From Luscinia megarhynchos (Eukaryota; Chordata; Aves; Passeriformes; Turdidae), in contig CM067572.1 in assembly GCA_034336665.1 (NCBI GenBank), forward strand, positions 4,766,286-4,830,285: a DNA stretch of 64,000 nucleotides, written 5' to 3'. The notes beneath the pieces were generated by a model that had not been told where the DNA came from, searched no databases, and saw only the letters and a program-made list of their open reading frames with translations. Position numbers and translations under genes: made by a program. Below are positions 1 through 11,220 of this stretch, in pieces. The first letter of the stretch is position 1. The number at the start of each line of letters is the position of its first letter.

Positions 1-3000
1 CTAAGAACAAGAAACCAGAGTGCCACAGAGGTTTGTTTTCTCTGCTGTGGGAGGCAGAGCATCCTTCTCTTTCCCCCGAAACACAAATCCTCCAACTCCA
101 GCAGTTCAACCACAACCCAGAGCACTAACATTTGGATTTGGAAGCATTTTGCATGCACAGATGGGGCTCCACAAGGTGCAAAGCTGTGAAGAATGTTGTA
201 AATTGTCGAGTCAGGTTAAATTTAAAAAGTGAAAAGGGGAGGGAAAGAGCAAAACTGAGGGAAATGAAGGGAAAGACTCCAGATGTGGGTCGGATAGGAT
301 CTGACTGTTCCAAAGTTTCTTCAAGGCAAGCAGGGAAAAGTCAAGTCTTCAGGCAATGTTTTTTGAGAGCTCCAGAGGGGATGAATTAGGGACAGTCTGT
401 TTTGGAGGCACATCCTGCCCATGAGATTCATCTGTTGGGGGAAGCTGGAGCCCATCCCACCAAACCTCCTGCACAGCTGTGCGGTGCTGAGGTGATGCTG
501 GCTTGTGCCCAGCCTCTGGAGCAGGAAGGGTGCAGAGGGAAGGGAGGGATGGATGCTGCCAGGGCCTGCACACCATGCTGGGCTTTGCAGGGCCATGATG
601 GCAGGGCAGCAGTGACTGCCCTCCACTCTCCCATTGATGGGGTGTGGGCCAGCAGCTCTGCCATGAGGGTGGCACACAAGGACTGGGCAGGTCCCAGGCT
701 GCTCCTGAGATGAAGGGAGCCCAGGGCTCACCTCTTGCTTTTTCCACAGCTCTGTGTCCCGAATGAAGGTGAAAGTAATTGGTAGTCTTTCCCTCACATC
801 TCTCTTTAATACTGTAGTAATTCCATTTTAGCCAAGCTGTGTACTTTTATCTTCCTAAGGGATCTCAAACAAGCTTTTAATTTTCAGCAAAACCTTTGGA
901 GATCACCTCTAAGATCAGAAGCTAATTTTTTTGGTGTTGTGCCTGAGGGAGATGGATTAGGAGGGATTCTGGTCCTGGAGGTTTCGGGAGGGCTCCTCAT
1001 GCCTTGGGTGCTGGAAGATGGTGCACAGCACAGAACATGGTGGGAAGTGCAGCTCTGCTCATTCAGAAAGTTCAGAAATCACTGAAACACGGCTGTAATG
1101 AAGCAATATTGTAAGAAAATAAGAAACAGTGGGCCATGCTATGGACCTGGGTTTCCTCTCACGCTAGGAAAACTCAGTGGACTTGTCTAGTTTCATGACA
1201 GCCGTGATGAGAATTTGTTTCTTCCCTTCCTTCCTTCTCCTGGTGCTGCACTTTTATCTCACAGGTTGGCGTGTTGTGCAAGCATAGGAGCTTGCTTTGG
1301 CTCTGGGCTTGTTGTTTGGTGTCCTTTAGTGAAGCCATAATCCATCCTGCAGTGGGGTTATGGCTCCTGCAGGGAGCCCCAGAATTCCTCCCCAGTCACT
1401 CTGCCCTCTGGTCTGGTGGAGTCTGGGAAGATAAGAAATGTAAATAGGAAATGAATCATGGAGCTCTCAGAGAGATATGAGGTTAGGATAAAACAACAAA
1501 ACAACCCCCTCCACCCAAACCCCCACCCTGCTAAAAAGAAATCCCAAACAAACAAAAAAATTGGAAGAAAACTACAAAAACATTTTGGTTGGTGATGTAC
1601 AGGGGGAGAATATGGTGTTATAAATGTAACTACTATGACTCAGGCAACAGAAGCGGAAGAATTATGTAGAGCAGAAGAGATTTTAAGTTGGAAAAATGTG
1701 ATTGAGTTAAGATGAAGAAAAATTTAGGCTGCATCTCATGAGAAAATAGACTAATTGTGAAATCCTCTACTACACTTAGATCTGAGCCCCTTGGGAAATA
1801 ATGGAAAAGAGTGTTTCTTGGCAGTAGAAGCCCCTAGACAAAACACCAGTGCTTTAGGAATATGTTATGCATAGCTGCAATATAGTTCAGCAGCAGCAAC
1901 CCCATTCCTCCACTAACAGAAAGAAGCAGCTAATTTATCAATAATACCTTTTGTGTTTCACTGCTTCCATATGCCAGAGACTCTGCGGCTGCTGACGGAT
2001 GTGTTTGGGTGCAGAGGTGGTTTTACAAAGTGAGAATTTATCTACTAGGGGCAGGTCTGAAACTAATGGTTCATTTTGCATAGGCTGCCCAGCAGCCACC
2101 AGATAGTAACAGCTGTTTGCTTCTACTCTTGTCTTAAGGTAGATTTGAACTATTAAATTAAAGGCAAAATAAAATTTGAGGTATTTCTTTAAACCATTCA
2201 GTCCTCCAGGGAAGGATCTGCAAATGCACGTGTATTTATCATGTTGAAGCTTTCTTGTTGCTTAAAAATATCTATTTTCTTGAGACACCCTTATTGAAAA
2301 AGTGCCTTAGTGCTTTTCATCATGCACTGTATCTTTTTTTTTCAAAGCAAAAGACAGTATCTGTATTGAAAATAATTGTTCACAGTACTATTTGGCAAGC
2401 TTCAAAACGCACCTAAAGTTTAAAACTAAAAATACTAATAAAGACCATGAAATGCAATTTCAGAATTTGAACATTTTGACATTTTGAACTCCTCTGCCCA
2501 TTCTAAACATGTCACCTGTCTAAGGCTGCTGCCATTTCTATGGCCATGGAGCAGCAGCAACCAAAGCAACTCAGGGTCTGCCTGTACTTTCTGTGGGTGA
2601 ATGTGGTTGGCTTTACCCCCAGTAAAAAGTGTCAGCTGACACTTTCCACCCTTAAGAGATCCAGGGCAGGATGGTTTCCCTAAGCTCCCTGTGTTTGATT
2701 TTGGCTTTTAGTCTGGTTTGAGCTGGAATTCTTCTTAATGCTCTTTATCTTGGTTTTCCATCAGTGACATTTTGATGTTTCTGCATGAGCTCAAGCTAAG
2801 GGAAGATTCCAATTTCTCCTCTGTCCTCATTCTTCCACCCTTGCTCTCTGGACTTATCAGCACAGCTGCTGTCAGCTGTAGCTTTTATCTCTACCTATCC
2901 TTGAGCCAGCTCAACTTACTAGGCCAAGAAAAAAAAACTTGCAAAAAGATGGATAATTTTTTGCTGGATTTGTGAATGGAATTGAGAAAACCAAATGATG

Positions 3001-6000
3001 CCAGTGCTGGGCAAGGTGTGGGCTGAGCATGGTGAGGCTGGAAGGAAGATGGGGAACAAGACCTGCCCCTTTCAGAAACAGAGAAGCTGAATTACACTGA
3101 AATTGGAGAGAGAGACCCTAAGGAGAAGCTAAATGACAAAACCAAAATTCTCATATTTCAATTATTTTTATTAAGAAATGCTTTAAATAGAAATAAAGAA
3201 ATGTTACAGTAAGTACATAGAAACCTGCTCATGCATCCTGTTCTGTTCAGAGACAAGAAACTTGTCACTGAATTAACATGCAAATATACATATTATATTC
3301 ACATCAAATAAGTGAAGTCATAATATTTAGTTTTGTTAAGGAGCTTTTGATGTAAAATTTTTTGCCCAGAGTACAGACAGGACAGCATATCTGCTGTTTT
3401 AGCAGCCAAGGAGAAGACAGGTAATGACTGATTGTAATTAAGTGTATTTTAGTGTGTTGCCTAGTATGTATTACCTAATTTATGCCTGTTTCACACCATC
3501 TCAGTTATGCCTGAAATAGGATAAAAATTATGTGTAAATTTCCCAGTACTTTGTATTAAATATATTTCCATTCATAAAAAAAAATCCCCAACACATAGCA
3601 AAGCTGTAACTATGTGTAAGGTATGAAAAGGAAATGTCAAAAAATTTGTTCTTTCTGGCTATGATTTATTATTTGTTTGTTTCCCATAATGAAATAGCAG
3701 GAAAAATATGAGAAAGAGACTGAAAAATGGCATGTTACCCATTCTTTTTTCTTTACAACTATTAAGAAGAATTTGAACTGTCAAAGTTGACAGAAATATT
3801 TCTGTGCATATTCATTTTGAATGATATGCAACACAAAAAGTGCTTTTTCAATGTGCACTCAGGTAGATAGTCCACCTCTGTTGCCAAACTGTGTAATTTT
3901 AGATCATGAAATAACACCATCCCAGCAGGTTAAATAATGCTTCAGGTCATATCTACATTCCAACAGTTTGCTCAGTGTAGGAGGCCTGGTGTAATCAAGT
4001 TTAATTAGAAAAACAAAAGCAAAATTGCCATGTGCTTGATCCAAAGCCTATTGAAGCTTACAGGAATCTCTCAGCTGGTTTCTTTACTTCCATGAGTTAT
4101 CTGTTATTAGGACTGAATCAAACTTGGTTTCTTCATGCTTAGCAAATTTGGGTTTTCAGTATCATTAACAAGATGAGAAACAAGCTGGTGAGACAGTACC
4201 ATTTTTCCTCTTAAAGACCTCAGTCCTTGCTTTAGACTTATCATTATCTTCTCTTGCAATTAGGTGTTTACATGCAAGGATAAACCACATCTAGTCTTTA
4301 TGGCATATCTCAATCATAATGCTGAAATTAGGGAATACAGTTCTCATAAGATGGTGGTTCTCTGTGGTGGAGACTATCCTGTGTAAAACAGCTGGCTAAA
4401 GGACATAATAAATTTAATTCAGAAACAATTGTTCACTGTCTAATTATTTCAGGTTCATTTTGATCTGTTTTTTAAAATGTTATGTATTTTAACATGCAAG
4501 AAATCAAAATTTTATGAACAGTGGCAAAAAGTACTTATAGCTTGCTTTCATTACTTTTTAAAAGGAATATGTGACCACAGGACAGCTGCAAATATAAAAA
4601 ATTACTTCATGGATAATCTTTCACAAAGTAACTCTTGAAAGTGAACTGTAATAATGCAAAAGATTTTAAAACAGCTTTCAAGCAAGTGATTTCTTCCATC
4701 ATGGTTCATTCTCATAATCTTCTTCAAGTATTTAGAGAGTCAATTGCTCTTAATTTTAGATTGTTATTAAATTAAGTGGTGATGATGACTGTGGGTAGGA
4801 TGTCTTTTACTGTCTAGAGTGTCACAGTAGAGTGTAATAGTCCTAGATTTGAAATGTTTTCATCCTATTAAATGGCTGTGTTAAGTTATCATGGAAAATG
4901 AGCACCTAATTTATTTTAATCTTTCATATTCTTTGAGCTGTTTTTCTTCCTAAGTGTTTTTGAGTGACAAATGAGAATCAGAATCTGCTGTTGATGCTTA
5001 CTTCACAGTTATATCAAGAAGACCCTTATCTAGAGCTGACAAAACCCAGCTTTCCTTAAAGTACTTGCATTTCTTTATCTCAGAAAGACAACATAATCTA
5101 TACACTGTAGTTTTTCTGTGTGTTCTTGTAAATCTCTGAATATAAACCTTTCTGTAGGCAGTGCTTTACATATGTCTGTCAAATAGAATTTGTGTTCTGC
5201 TCACACAGTGATCTTGATTTTTTTGTGCCATTTATTCATCACATACCTCCTACCATGCAACCTGTGTATAAATTACTAACAATTACTGACTGTTTGATAC
5301 TTTTGGTCATATCAGTGCTGTTTGTAGACTAGACAACCTCTGTCTGGAATTAGAATCTCTAAATGTTACAATTAGCTTACAGGAGCAGAAATGATTGTAA
5401 AATTTTTCCTTGCAGCTTACATTCCTTCTTAGACCATGCTTAGCTGATTTTGTTATGTATTACATAAGAGTGCAACCCTGCAATGGAGAAGATTCACATT
5501 CCCACCCTTCAGTGGGTATGAGGCAAAACAGGAACATCAACTGCACCAACCTGGGATCAAAAAGCCAGCATGTCCTGTGTCTTCATTTTAGGAGCACTGC
5601 AACCTTAGCCTCCTTTCATTGTGAAAGAAAATCAATGCTTCATACATGAAAACAGTTAGTAATGGTATTACTTGAGCTTCACTTAGACTGAATTATTCAT
5701 GGTTGAGTTATCCAGGGCAAACATTACCTGTGCAGCACAGTGTCTGAATCACCTCTCTTGCTTATTTTCATTGGGATGATTTACTTTAACCAGGACTGCA
5801 GGACCAGGTTGTGCATTTGCTGGACATGAGAACATTTCATACTGGGATTTTTCTTTCTGTTTGATTTTTCCCCCCTCCCTCCTGGTGTTGTGTTTGTTGT
5901 GATGGATGTTTTTTTTTTGGTTTAGGGCCCCAGCGAGGGGTCCCAAAGAGAATGTTAGTGCTTTTGAATCTCGATGGCTCCCCGTTGACATGCCATCTGC

Positions 6001-6474
6001 AGATGCTCATGTAGAGTATGTTTTAAGCAGCAAACACCTGGGGTGCTGTATTAAAAAATGCTCAGCATTTCAAAATCCTGGTGATGGAGAGTGATATGCT
6101 CTTGATATGCCTCTTGCTGTTAGAACTATAAGCTGGATCCTGCTAAGTCCTAATGCCTCCTGTTGGAGTGAATGATAGCAGAGAATACTTAGGATTTGAG
6201 AGATGTATGACTTTTCAGGTGTATTAAAAGGAGTTTAACTCTGTCAAAACTCCTCTTTTATTTAGACACAGTCATTTCATACTCATCTCCTCTGCTGTCT
6301 TTTTGAAGGACTATAGTGTAATAGCCCTTGAGCAAGGGGATGAGCAGGAGTTGCTACCAGGCCTTTAGCCTCACATGACAGTTCTTATTTTAGTGATTCA
6401 AGTTTGAAAAAATTTTCAAGCTGTGTCATTTTATGGTGACAAAAAAATTTCAGCAAAACAGAGTGATTTTTGAT
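1..6474. other. Gene-free A+T-rich stretch, no repeat family recognised
   Basis: I see no gene or mobile element that I can name here. Bases 400-740 are locally G+C-rich and carry overlapping open frames on both strands without any recognisable domain. Bases 1489-1562 are an A/C-rich low-complexity run. A pyrimidine-rich tract ending in TTTAG at 5925 precedes a short open stretch that is described as a finding. The rest is ordinary A+T-rich non-coding sequence. Confidence 0.6.
1489..1562. repeat. A/C-rich low-complexity tract
   Basis: The stretch is almost entirely A and C, with repeated AAACAAC, CCCCACCC and ACAAACAA words and hardly any G or T. No longer unit repeats regularly, so this is simple low-complexity DNA rather than a microsatellite with a fixed period. 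Confidence 0.7.
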
Positions 6475-6978
6475 GGATGTCTTCCTGGGAGCTATGCTGA
6501 GGCACATGGAGGACAGGGAGCACGATTAGAAACAGGGAGCACTGCTCCACCAAGGGCAAGACTTTCCTGCATGATCTCATGGATTTGTGATGGAGTAACT
6601 TCTCCAATGGACAAGGGAGGAGTTACAGGTGCCATCTGCCTGAGCTTTGGTAGGGCCTTTGGCATGGTGCTGCAAGATTGGGATGAAGGGATTTAGAGAA
6701 GCCTCACAGAGAAGAACCTGTGGGTAAATGCAGGATGAGAAGCTGCATGTGAGCTGTCAATGCACACTTTGAGCCCAGACAGAAAGAAATTCTTTAGAAT
6801 GAGGGTGATGAGGCCCTGGCACAGGTTGCCCAGAGAAGCTGTGGCTGCCCCATTCCTGGAATTGTTCAAGGCAAGATTGGATGGGTCTCTGAACAACTTG
6901 CTCCAGTAGATTATGTCCCTGCTCATTGCATACATATTCTCTAAAGACTCCTTTCAACAAAAACCATTCTATGATTCT
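6475..6978 (+). mobile_element. CR1 LINE fragment with two internal deletions
   Basis: This is a 5'-truncated CR1 (chicken repeat 1) retrotransposon in sense orientation. It opens with ORF2 reverse-transcriptase sequence ('GCTGAGGCACATGGAGGACA', then 'CACCAAGGGCAAG', then a degenerate version of the palm motif around 6640-6672, read as LSFGRAFGMV where the family normally has a DFxKAFDMV-like motif). At about 6675-6695 it jumps to the ORF2 C-terminal part, which corresponds to the family's 'DLGVLVDEKL...' segment. At about 6775-6790 it jumps again into the 3' region ('GGCACAGGTTGCCCAGAGAA', 6817 onward). It ends with the CR1 tail CCATTCTATGATTCT at 6964-6978. The frame is broken, so the copy is inactive. 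The family is certain; the exact junctions are inferred from memory of the consensus. Confidence 0.9.
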
Positions 6979-9900
6979 CTAGCAGTATAAAATTAAAAAC
7001 ACCTGCAAAAAAAGCCCTAAAAACAGGTATGTATAATATCAACAAAAGATACAATTATCTAACATGATTTTTATAATATCCTACTTAATAGCCAAAACGA
7101 TAAAAATGAAGTCAGTATGTATTGAAGTAATTTTCAGATTAATTCAGAGAGAAGTAAATACAATTTGGGTCATGTTGCTTTTCTTGACCCTGGAACCCCA
7201 TTCAAATAAGCACTATGGATTTTAAAGATCTACCATGTCTTTGTTGATGTATTATTGATTGTGGTTAGTCAGCACTTCAGCTCTTGTTGTTCAAGACTGC
7301 CCAAGGCACTAAGATCACTTGTTAGCAGATTGTAATGCTCAGGTGCTTTCTCTGGGTTAATTTTCTTTTTTAAGGTATTTTTTGTTCCTAAAAGTTATGA
7401 ACTGCCTTCCTTTTAAATTTTAACCAATGATTATATGCAAATGCATTACTGATACTTGTGAGGAAATGTCTTTTTTTTTCATGTTCATTACCTGTGTAGG
7501 TTAAATTTCACATGCTTTACAACTCAATTGACATGAAGCATAGTAGACAGAGGTCTATGTGATAAATATGGCGACTTTCCCCTCTAGAGTAAGTGTTGTG
7601 ACTGCAGCTCCTGAGACTGATGCAAAGTGTGTCATGTATTTGGTTGGTTTTAGGGGTATTTTCCATCTAAAATTGTTGTGAGAATTTAAAAAGAACAAAG
7701 TAGGGTCTTGGAGAGCTTTGATGGTTTCCTGTTTTGTTTTGGGTTTTTTTTAAACTTTCAGTTTGTTGGTTTTCTTTAAGTTTCTGGGTTTTGTATCTTG
7801 GCTGGCAGTTTGATTCTTATAACTTTATGGCTGTTAGCTTGTGGAGGTTGTTTTTTTGATCAAAATATTCTCTCTTAATGAGGCTGTGTGATCCTTATTC
7901 TATTGCTGTTGTACTAATTAACTTTCTGAGTGTTTTGAGCATTTTGCAGGATGTCATTTGGGTTTGTCTTCTAAAAAAGCCCCATTATTTGAACAAGTGA
8001 AACTGCATGTAGTGAAGTTACTCAACTCTTATGCAGAATTAAACCAGGCAGTTGTTATTATGTGAGTTACTAACTCTAGGGGTAAATACAGCCCCTGAAG
8101 TGGCAGCCCCAGTACCTGTTAGTGCTAGTAAACAATAGGTGCAAGAAGCAAAACAGTGGATAGATGATCCCTGATAATATATGCAGTAGTCTTCTTTTTA
8201 CTTTTATAAATCACAATATAAGTGCTTGGTTAACATGGTATCTCAGCAACAACTTGACAAGAGGCGTATAATACACTCCCAGAGAATAGAAAAAACATCA
8301 TTTGTCACCAATAAAGGTGTTTAGCATTCTGATCCTCCCAACATAAATTAATTTGCAGCTATACTAGTAGTGTTTTTACATATGTATTTTGCATTTGCAT
8401 CAAACTACTTCCAGTCCTTAGGAGCACTTGCTGCTTTACTGAGTATTAACTGTTCAGAATGTGGGTACAGGTTAATGTGCTGCATGCCTTAGGATCAGCT
8501 CTGGTTTCTCTGTTACACAGTGCATTTAGTCTTCAGAGGGATTAAACACGTTCTTCCTGAATGAAAATGAATATTTATTAAATGTTGTATCAGGATATAC
8601 TTATTCATACAGAAAATTCAATATGTTTACTTGAATAGTGTACAGGAATCTGAAGAAAACTTGGGGAAGCTTTTTATTCCAGTAGAAAGTTTGTGTATTT
8701 ATATATATTTTTTATTGTTTTAAGACTTGGGCGTGCACTTTGAAAATGGGTACAAACGAGCAAACCAGATCTAAGAAAAACAGATTTCTAAGTAGTCATC
8801 CTTTTCAAATGGTGACAGATTTAGAAGATAAAAAGTTGCAGACTTGGTTTCCAAATGTACCTTGGAGCATATGACAGATAAAGTTACAGAACCAGGCAAT
8901 TGTTACAGCCTGTTAAATGATTGCAACTTTGCAAAAAACAACTTTTTAGGAAAAAAACCTCAAACATGAAAGCAAAGTAAATGTTATTTGCTGTCTTTAG
9001 TATTCATGGGCTGTACAATAACGATTGATTGTTACTGAGTATTGTTTCTAAAGCTTTGTGAAGATCAAAAATGCTAGGTCTGGTGGTTTGATTAAAAAAA
9101 AATTACACATTTACAACAAAAAAATGCTATTGTTTTCTCACATCTGTAGCAGTATTTATAACTGCATTGTGTTTTAAGATGGGGGGGCTGGGAAGAGAAT
9201 GAAAAAAGAAAAACTAGTTCAAGGCTCAGACCTTTCTTTGCTGAGTTCCTCCATGTGTTTTTGACACTTAAAACAAAGGATGGCAATAGGAGATGTATTT
9301 CAGATCAAGCACAGAGACTGACTCTATTAAAGCCATACCTGCTGTTAGCCCCAAGAGTACTTTGGGTGGAATATTTTTAGTTTGATTCTATGCCAATTTA
9401 CTTGTATTGTTTTCAAGCTGTGTAACCAATATTTCAGCAGACCGCCATGAATTGACGTATTCCTTTTTAATTATAACCTCTTCTAAGTTTTGAGGTGTTT
9501 ACATTGATTGTGTGGCCTTGTGAAAGCAGCAGCACCAGGGCTGGTCTCTGAGGGCAACAAGCAGAGCTGCAATAAACTCACTCTGCAGACACAAATGGGA
9601 ACATGCTGGGGGGAATATATGACCTGCTATAACTCCTTGTTTGACTGGGGCATGGGCTTATCAAGATGCAGAATTTAAACAATTTTGCATGTAGAATCCA
9701 CAAGCAAGGATGGAGGGGGGAGAATGTTGAATTTTTGGGGCAGTTTCTCCCTGGCTGATCTGTGTGCCCTTCTTGCCCAGATGCTGAGGTGCAGCAGAAC
9801 AGGACAGGGCAGTCAGTTCAATCAGTGTGGTTTGCTCACCTGACATCTCTAAAATGATCAAATATAATCCTGGCTGAGGGACATTTGCCTCTTTTTCGTG

Positions 9901-10163
9901 GCTTTTTGCTCAGAGCTGTAACCTTGCTGCGGCCTAGGCCAGGCAGGCCTTTCGCAGCTCAAGGCAGGAGGCCTTGCTGTCACAGGCAAGAGAAACACAA
10001 TAACCACTGTAAAATCACCCCAGCTCAGGTACAACACTCATTTCCCTTCTTTGTCCCGTGTCTTGCTTGACTATGAAGGAAAAAGGGCTGCTGGAAGGCT
10101 TCTTCTAGGGTTCTGCCTTTGCTGTTTCTATAAGGGCGAGTCAGAAAGGGAACAGAACCATGG
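6979..10163. other. Gene-free A+T-rich stretch
   Basis: I recognise no gene and no repeat family in this interval. It is typical A+T-rich bird non-coding DNA with short T and A runs, for example near 7747, 9097 and 9181. Bases 9880-10060 are more G+C-rich and have no recognisable coding content. Confidence 0.55.
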
Positions 10164-10249
10164 AATGACACTTCTAGAAGCATTGCTAGAGCCATTGAAT
10201 GAGGTTAATGACACCTCTAAAAGCATTGCTAGGGAATGGATGTGGCTGT
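10164..10249. repeat. Imperfect two-copy tandem duplication, 43-bp period
   Basis: The block starting AATGACACTTCTAGAAGCAT at 10164 recurs 43 bases later, at 10207, as AATGACACCTCTAAAAGCAT. The two copies keep CATTGCTAG and differ at several positions towards the end. Immediately downstream is a small hairpin: AGGGGTG at 10260-10266 pairs with CACCCCT at 10272-10278 across a 5-base loop. No repeat family is recognised around it. Confidence 0.8.
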
Positions 10250-10739
10250 GGAATGCACAAGGGGTGTATGGCACCCCTACCTGCCCCATGGGATACAGTA
10301 GGGATTGTGTGGGACACTCCAGAGCTCTCATCCTCCCATGGCAGGGACACAACTGGAATGTCAAAAGTAATAAAGTATTATGTAAATGAATTATTATAAA
10401 TGCATCTCGTGAGAATTGTTTCTCCATTTGGATTATGTGATTCAATAGGAAAGAGACAGCCCTTTGCCTAGTGGAGAGCCTGGGATCTGATTCATCCCTG
10501 CTCCTTTGGATACCTCCCTAATTCTACTTATTTGAGATTTGAATAAACCTTTAGGGCTGGCCCTTTCTGTTTCAATAGAGAGGGGTGTGAGGTGAGTAGG
10601 CTCATGATTTAGGGCTCTTGTTAGGTGCCTAAAGCTAGCCAGGATCAGAGCTGAGCAAGCTAAGAATAAACAGCAAAAGACTACTCCAGAGCTTGGCTTG
10701 GGCAACTGCTGGAGCATCAGCCACACTTGGAAACAGTGT

Positions 10740-10807
10740 CAACAGATTGAAGGGGTTTGGCCTTCAAAACTGCAACAGATTGAAGGAGTTTGGCTTGGGA
10801 AAACTGT
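10740..10807. repeat. Two-copy tandem duplication, 33-bp period
   Basis: AACAGATTGAAGGGGTTTGG at 10741 is repeated at 10774 as AACAGATTGAAGGAGTTTGG. Both copies run on into a sequence ending AAAACTG. The copies are nearly identical apart from a few substitutions and a one-base length difference, so the duplication is relatively recent or was kept by chance. It lies about 600 bases from the 43-bp duplication at 10164. Confidence 0.85.
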
Positions 10808-10903
10808 AGGAACAGGAGCAGCAGTTTGTGAGACAGCCTGGCTTATGCAAATGTAGAAATGGCAGCAGCAGGTTCTGATGGGATGTGTTGCTGGGGTATC
10901 TCC

Positions 10904-11220
10904 AAAAATTTTTAAACTGGCTGCTCATGTAATACCAGGGCCCTATCACCTATATGCTCAATTTATCACTGCATCTTGGAACTTCTCCATCAGAGTAGTA
11001 GAAAGCAAATGTTATCCTGCCATATAAGAATGAGAGAAAGCAAACCCACTCAGCTTATTATTTACAGACCTATCTCACTGCTTCCAACTCTATCCATAAT
11101 AGATAATGAATAAATTGGTTCACAAGCAACTGTTTAAGTACTTGGAGTTAAACAACATACTGAATGATGCTCAGTCTGGATTTCATTCTCATTATTTCAC
11201 TGTCATTGCACTAAGAAATT
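10904..11220 (+). mobile_element. Decayed L2-like LINE reverse-transcriptase fragment
   Basis: Conceptual translation gives non-LTR reverse-transcriptase blocks in the right order but in different frames. A segment near 10905-11024 reads KIFKLAAHVIPGP and ends ESKCYPA, matching the pre-palm region of L2-type elements ('KLAAPVIA.PL ... A.V.P'). At 11063 comes YRPISLLPTLSII, the hallmark 'NYRPISLLP' motif. At 11106, one frame on, comes NKLVHKQLFKYLE, followed by DAQSGF at 11160-11177, matching 'EKLVHKQL..YLE.NNIL...QSGF'. At least two frameshifts and several stops break it. These blocks fit the L2 clade better than avian CR1, whose equivalent reads 'NYRPVSLTS...QHGFRKG'. I infer an ancient, inactive copy that predates bird diversification. 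A weak possible continuation ('LGIT...HVNGKIQFF') lies near 11460-11530. Confidence 0.75.

Noticed and set aside
750..768. 19-base microexon between a TTTTTCCACAG acceptor and a GTGAAAG donor
   Set aside because: The length is not a multiple of three and the donor is weak. Such pairs occur often by chance in 64 kb.
321..797. Overlapping open frames of 80-160 codons on both strands in a G+C-rich patch
   Set aside because: Several frames are open at once on both strands, which reflects base composition. None shows a recognisable domain.
9860..10400. Possible solo LTR, with a TATAAG-like word near 10130 and AATAAAG near 10368
   Set aside because: No TG...CA ends, target-site duplication, primer-binding site or second copy could be seen, so a retroviral LTR cannot be supported.
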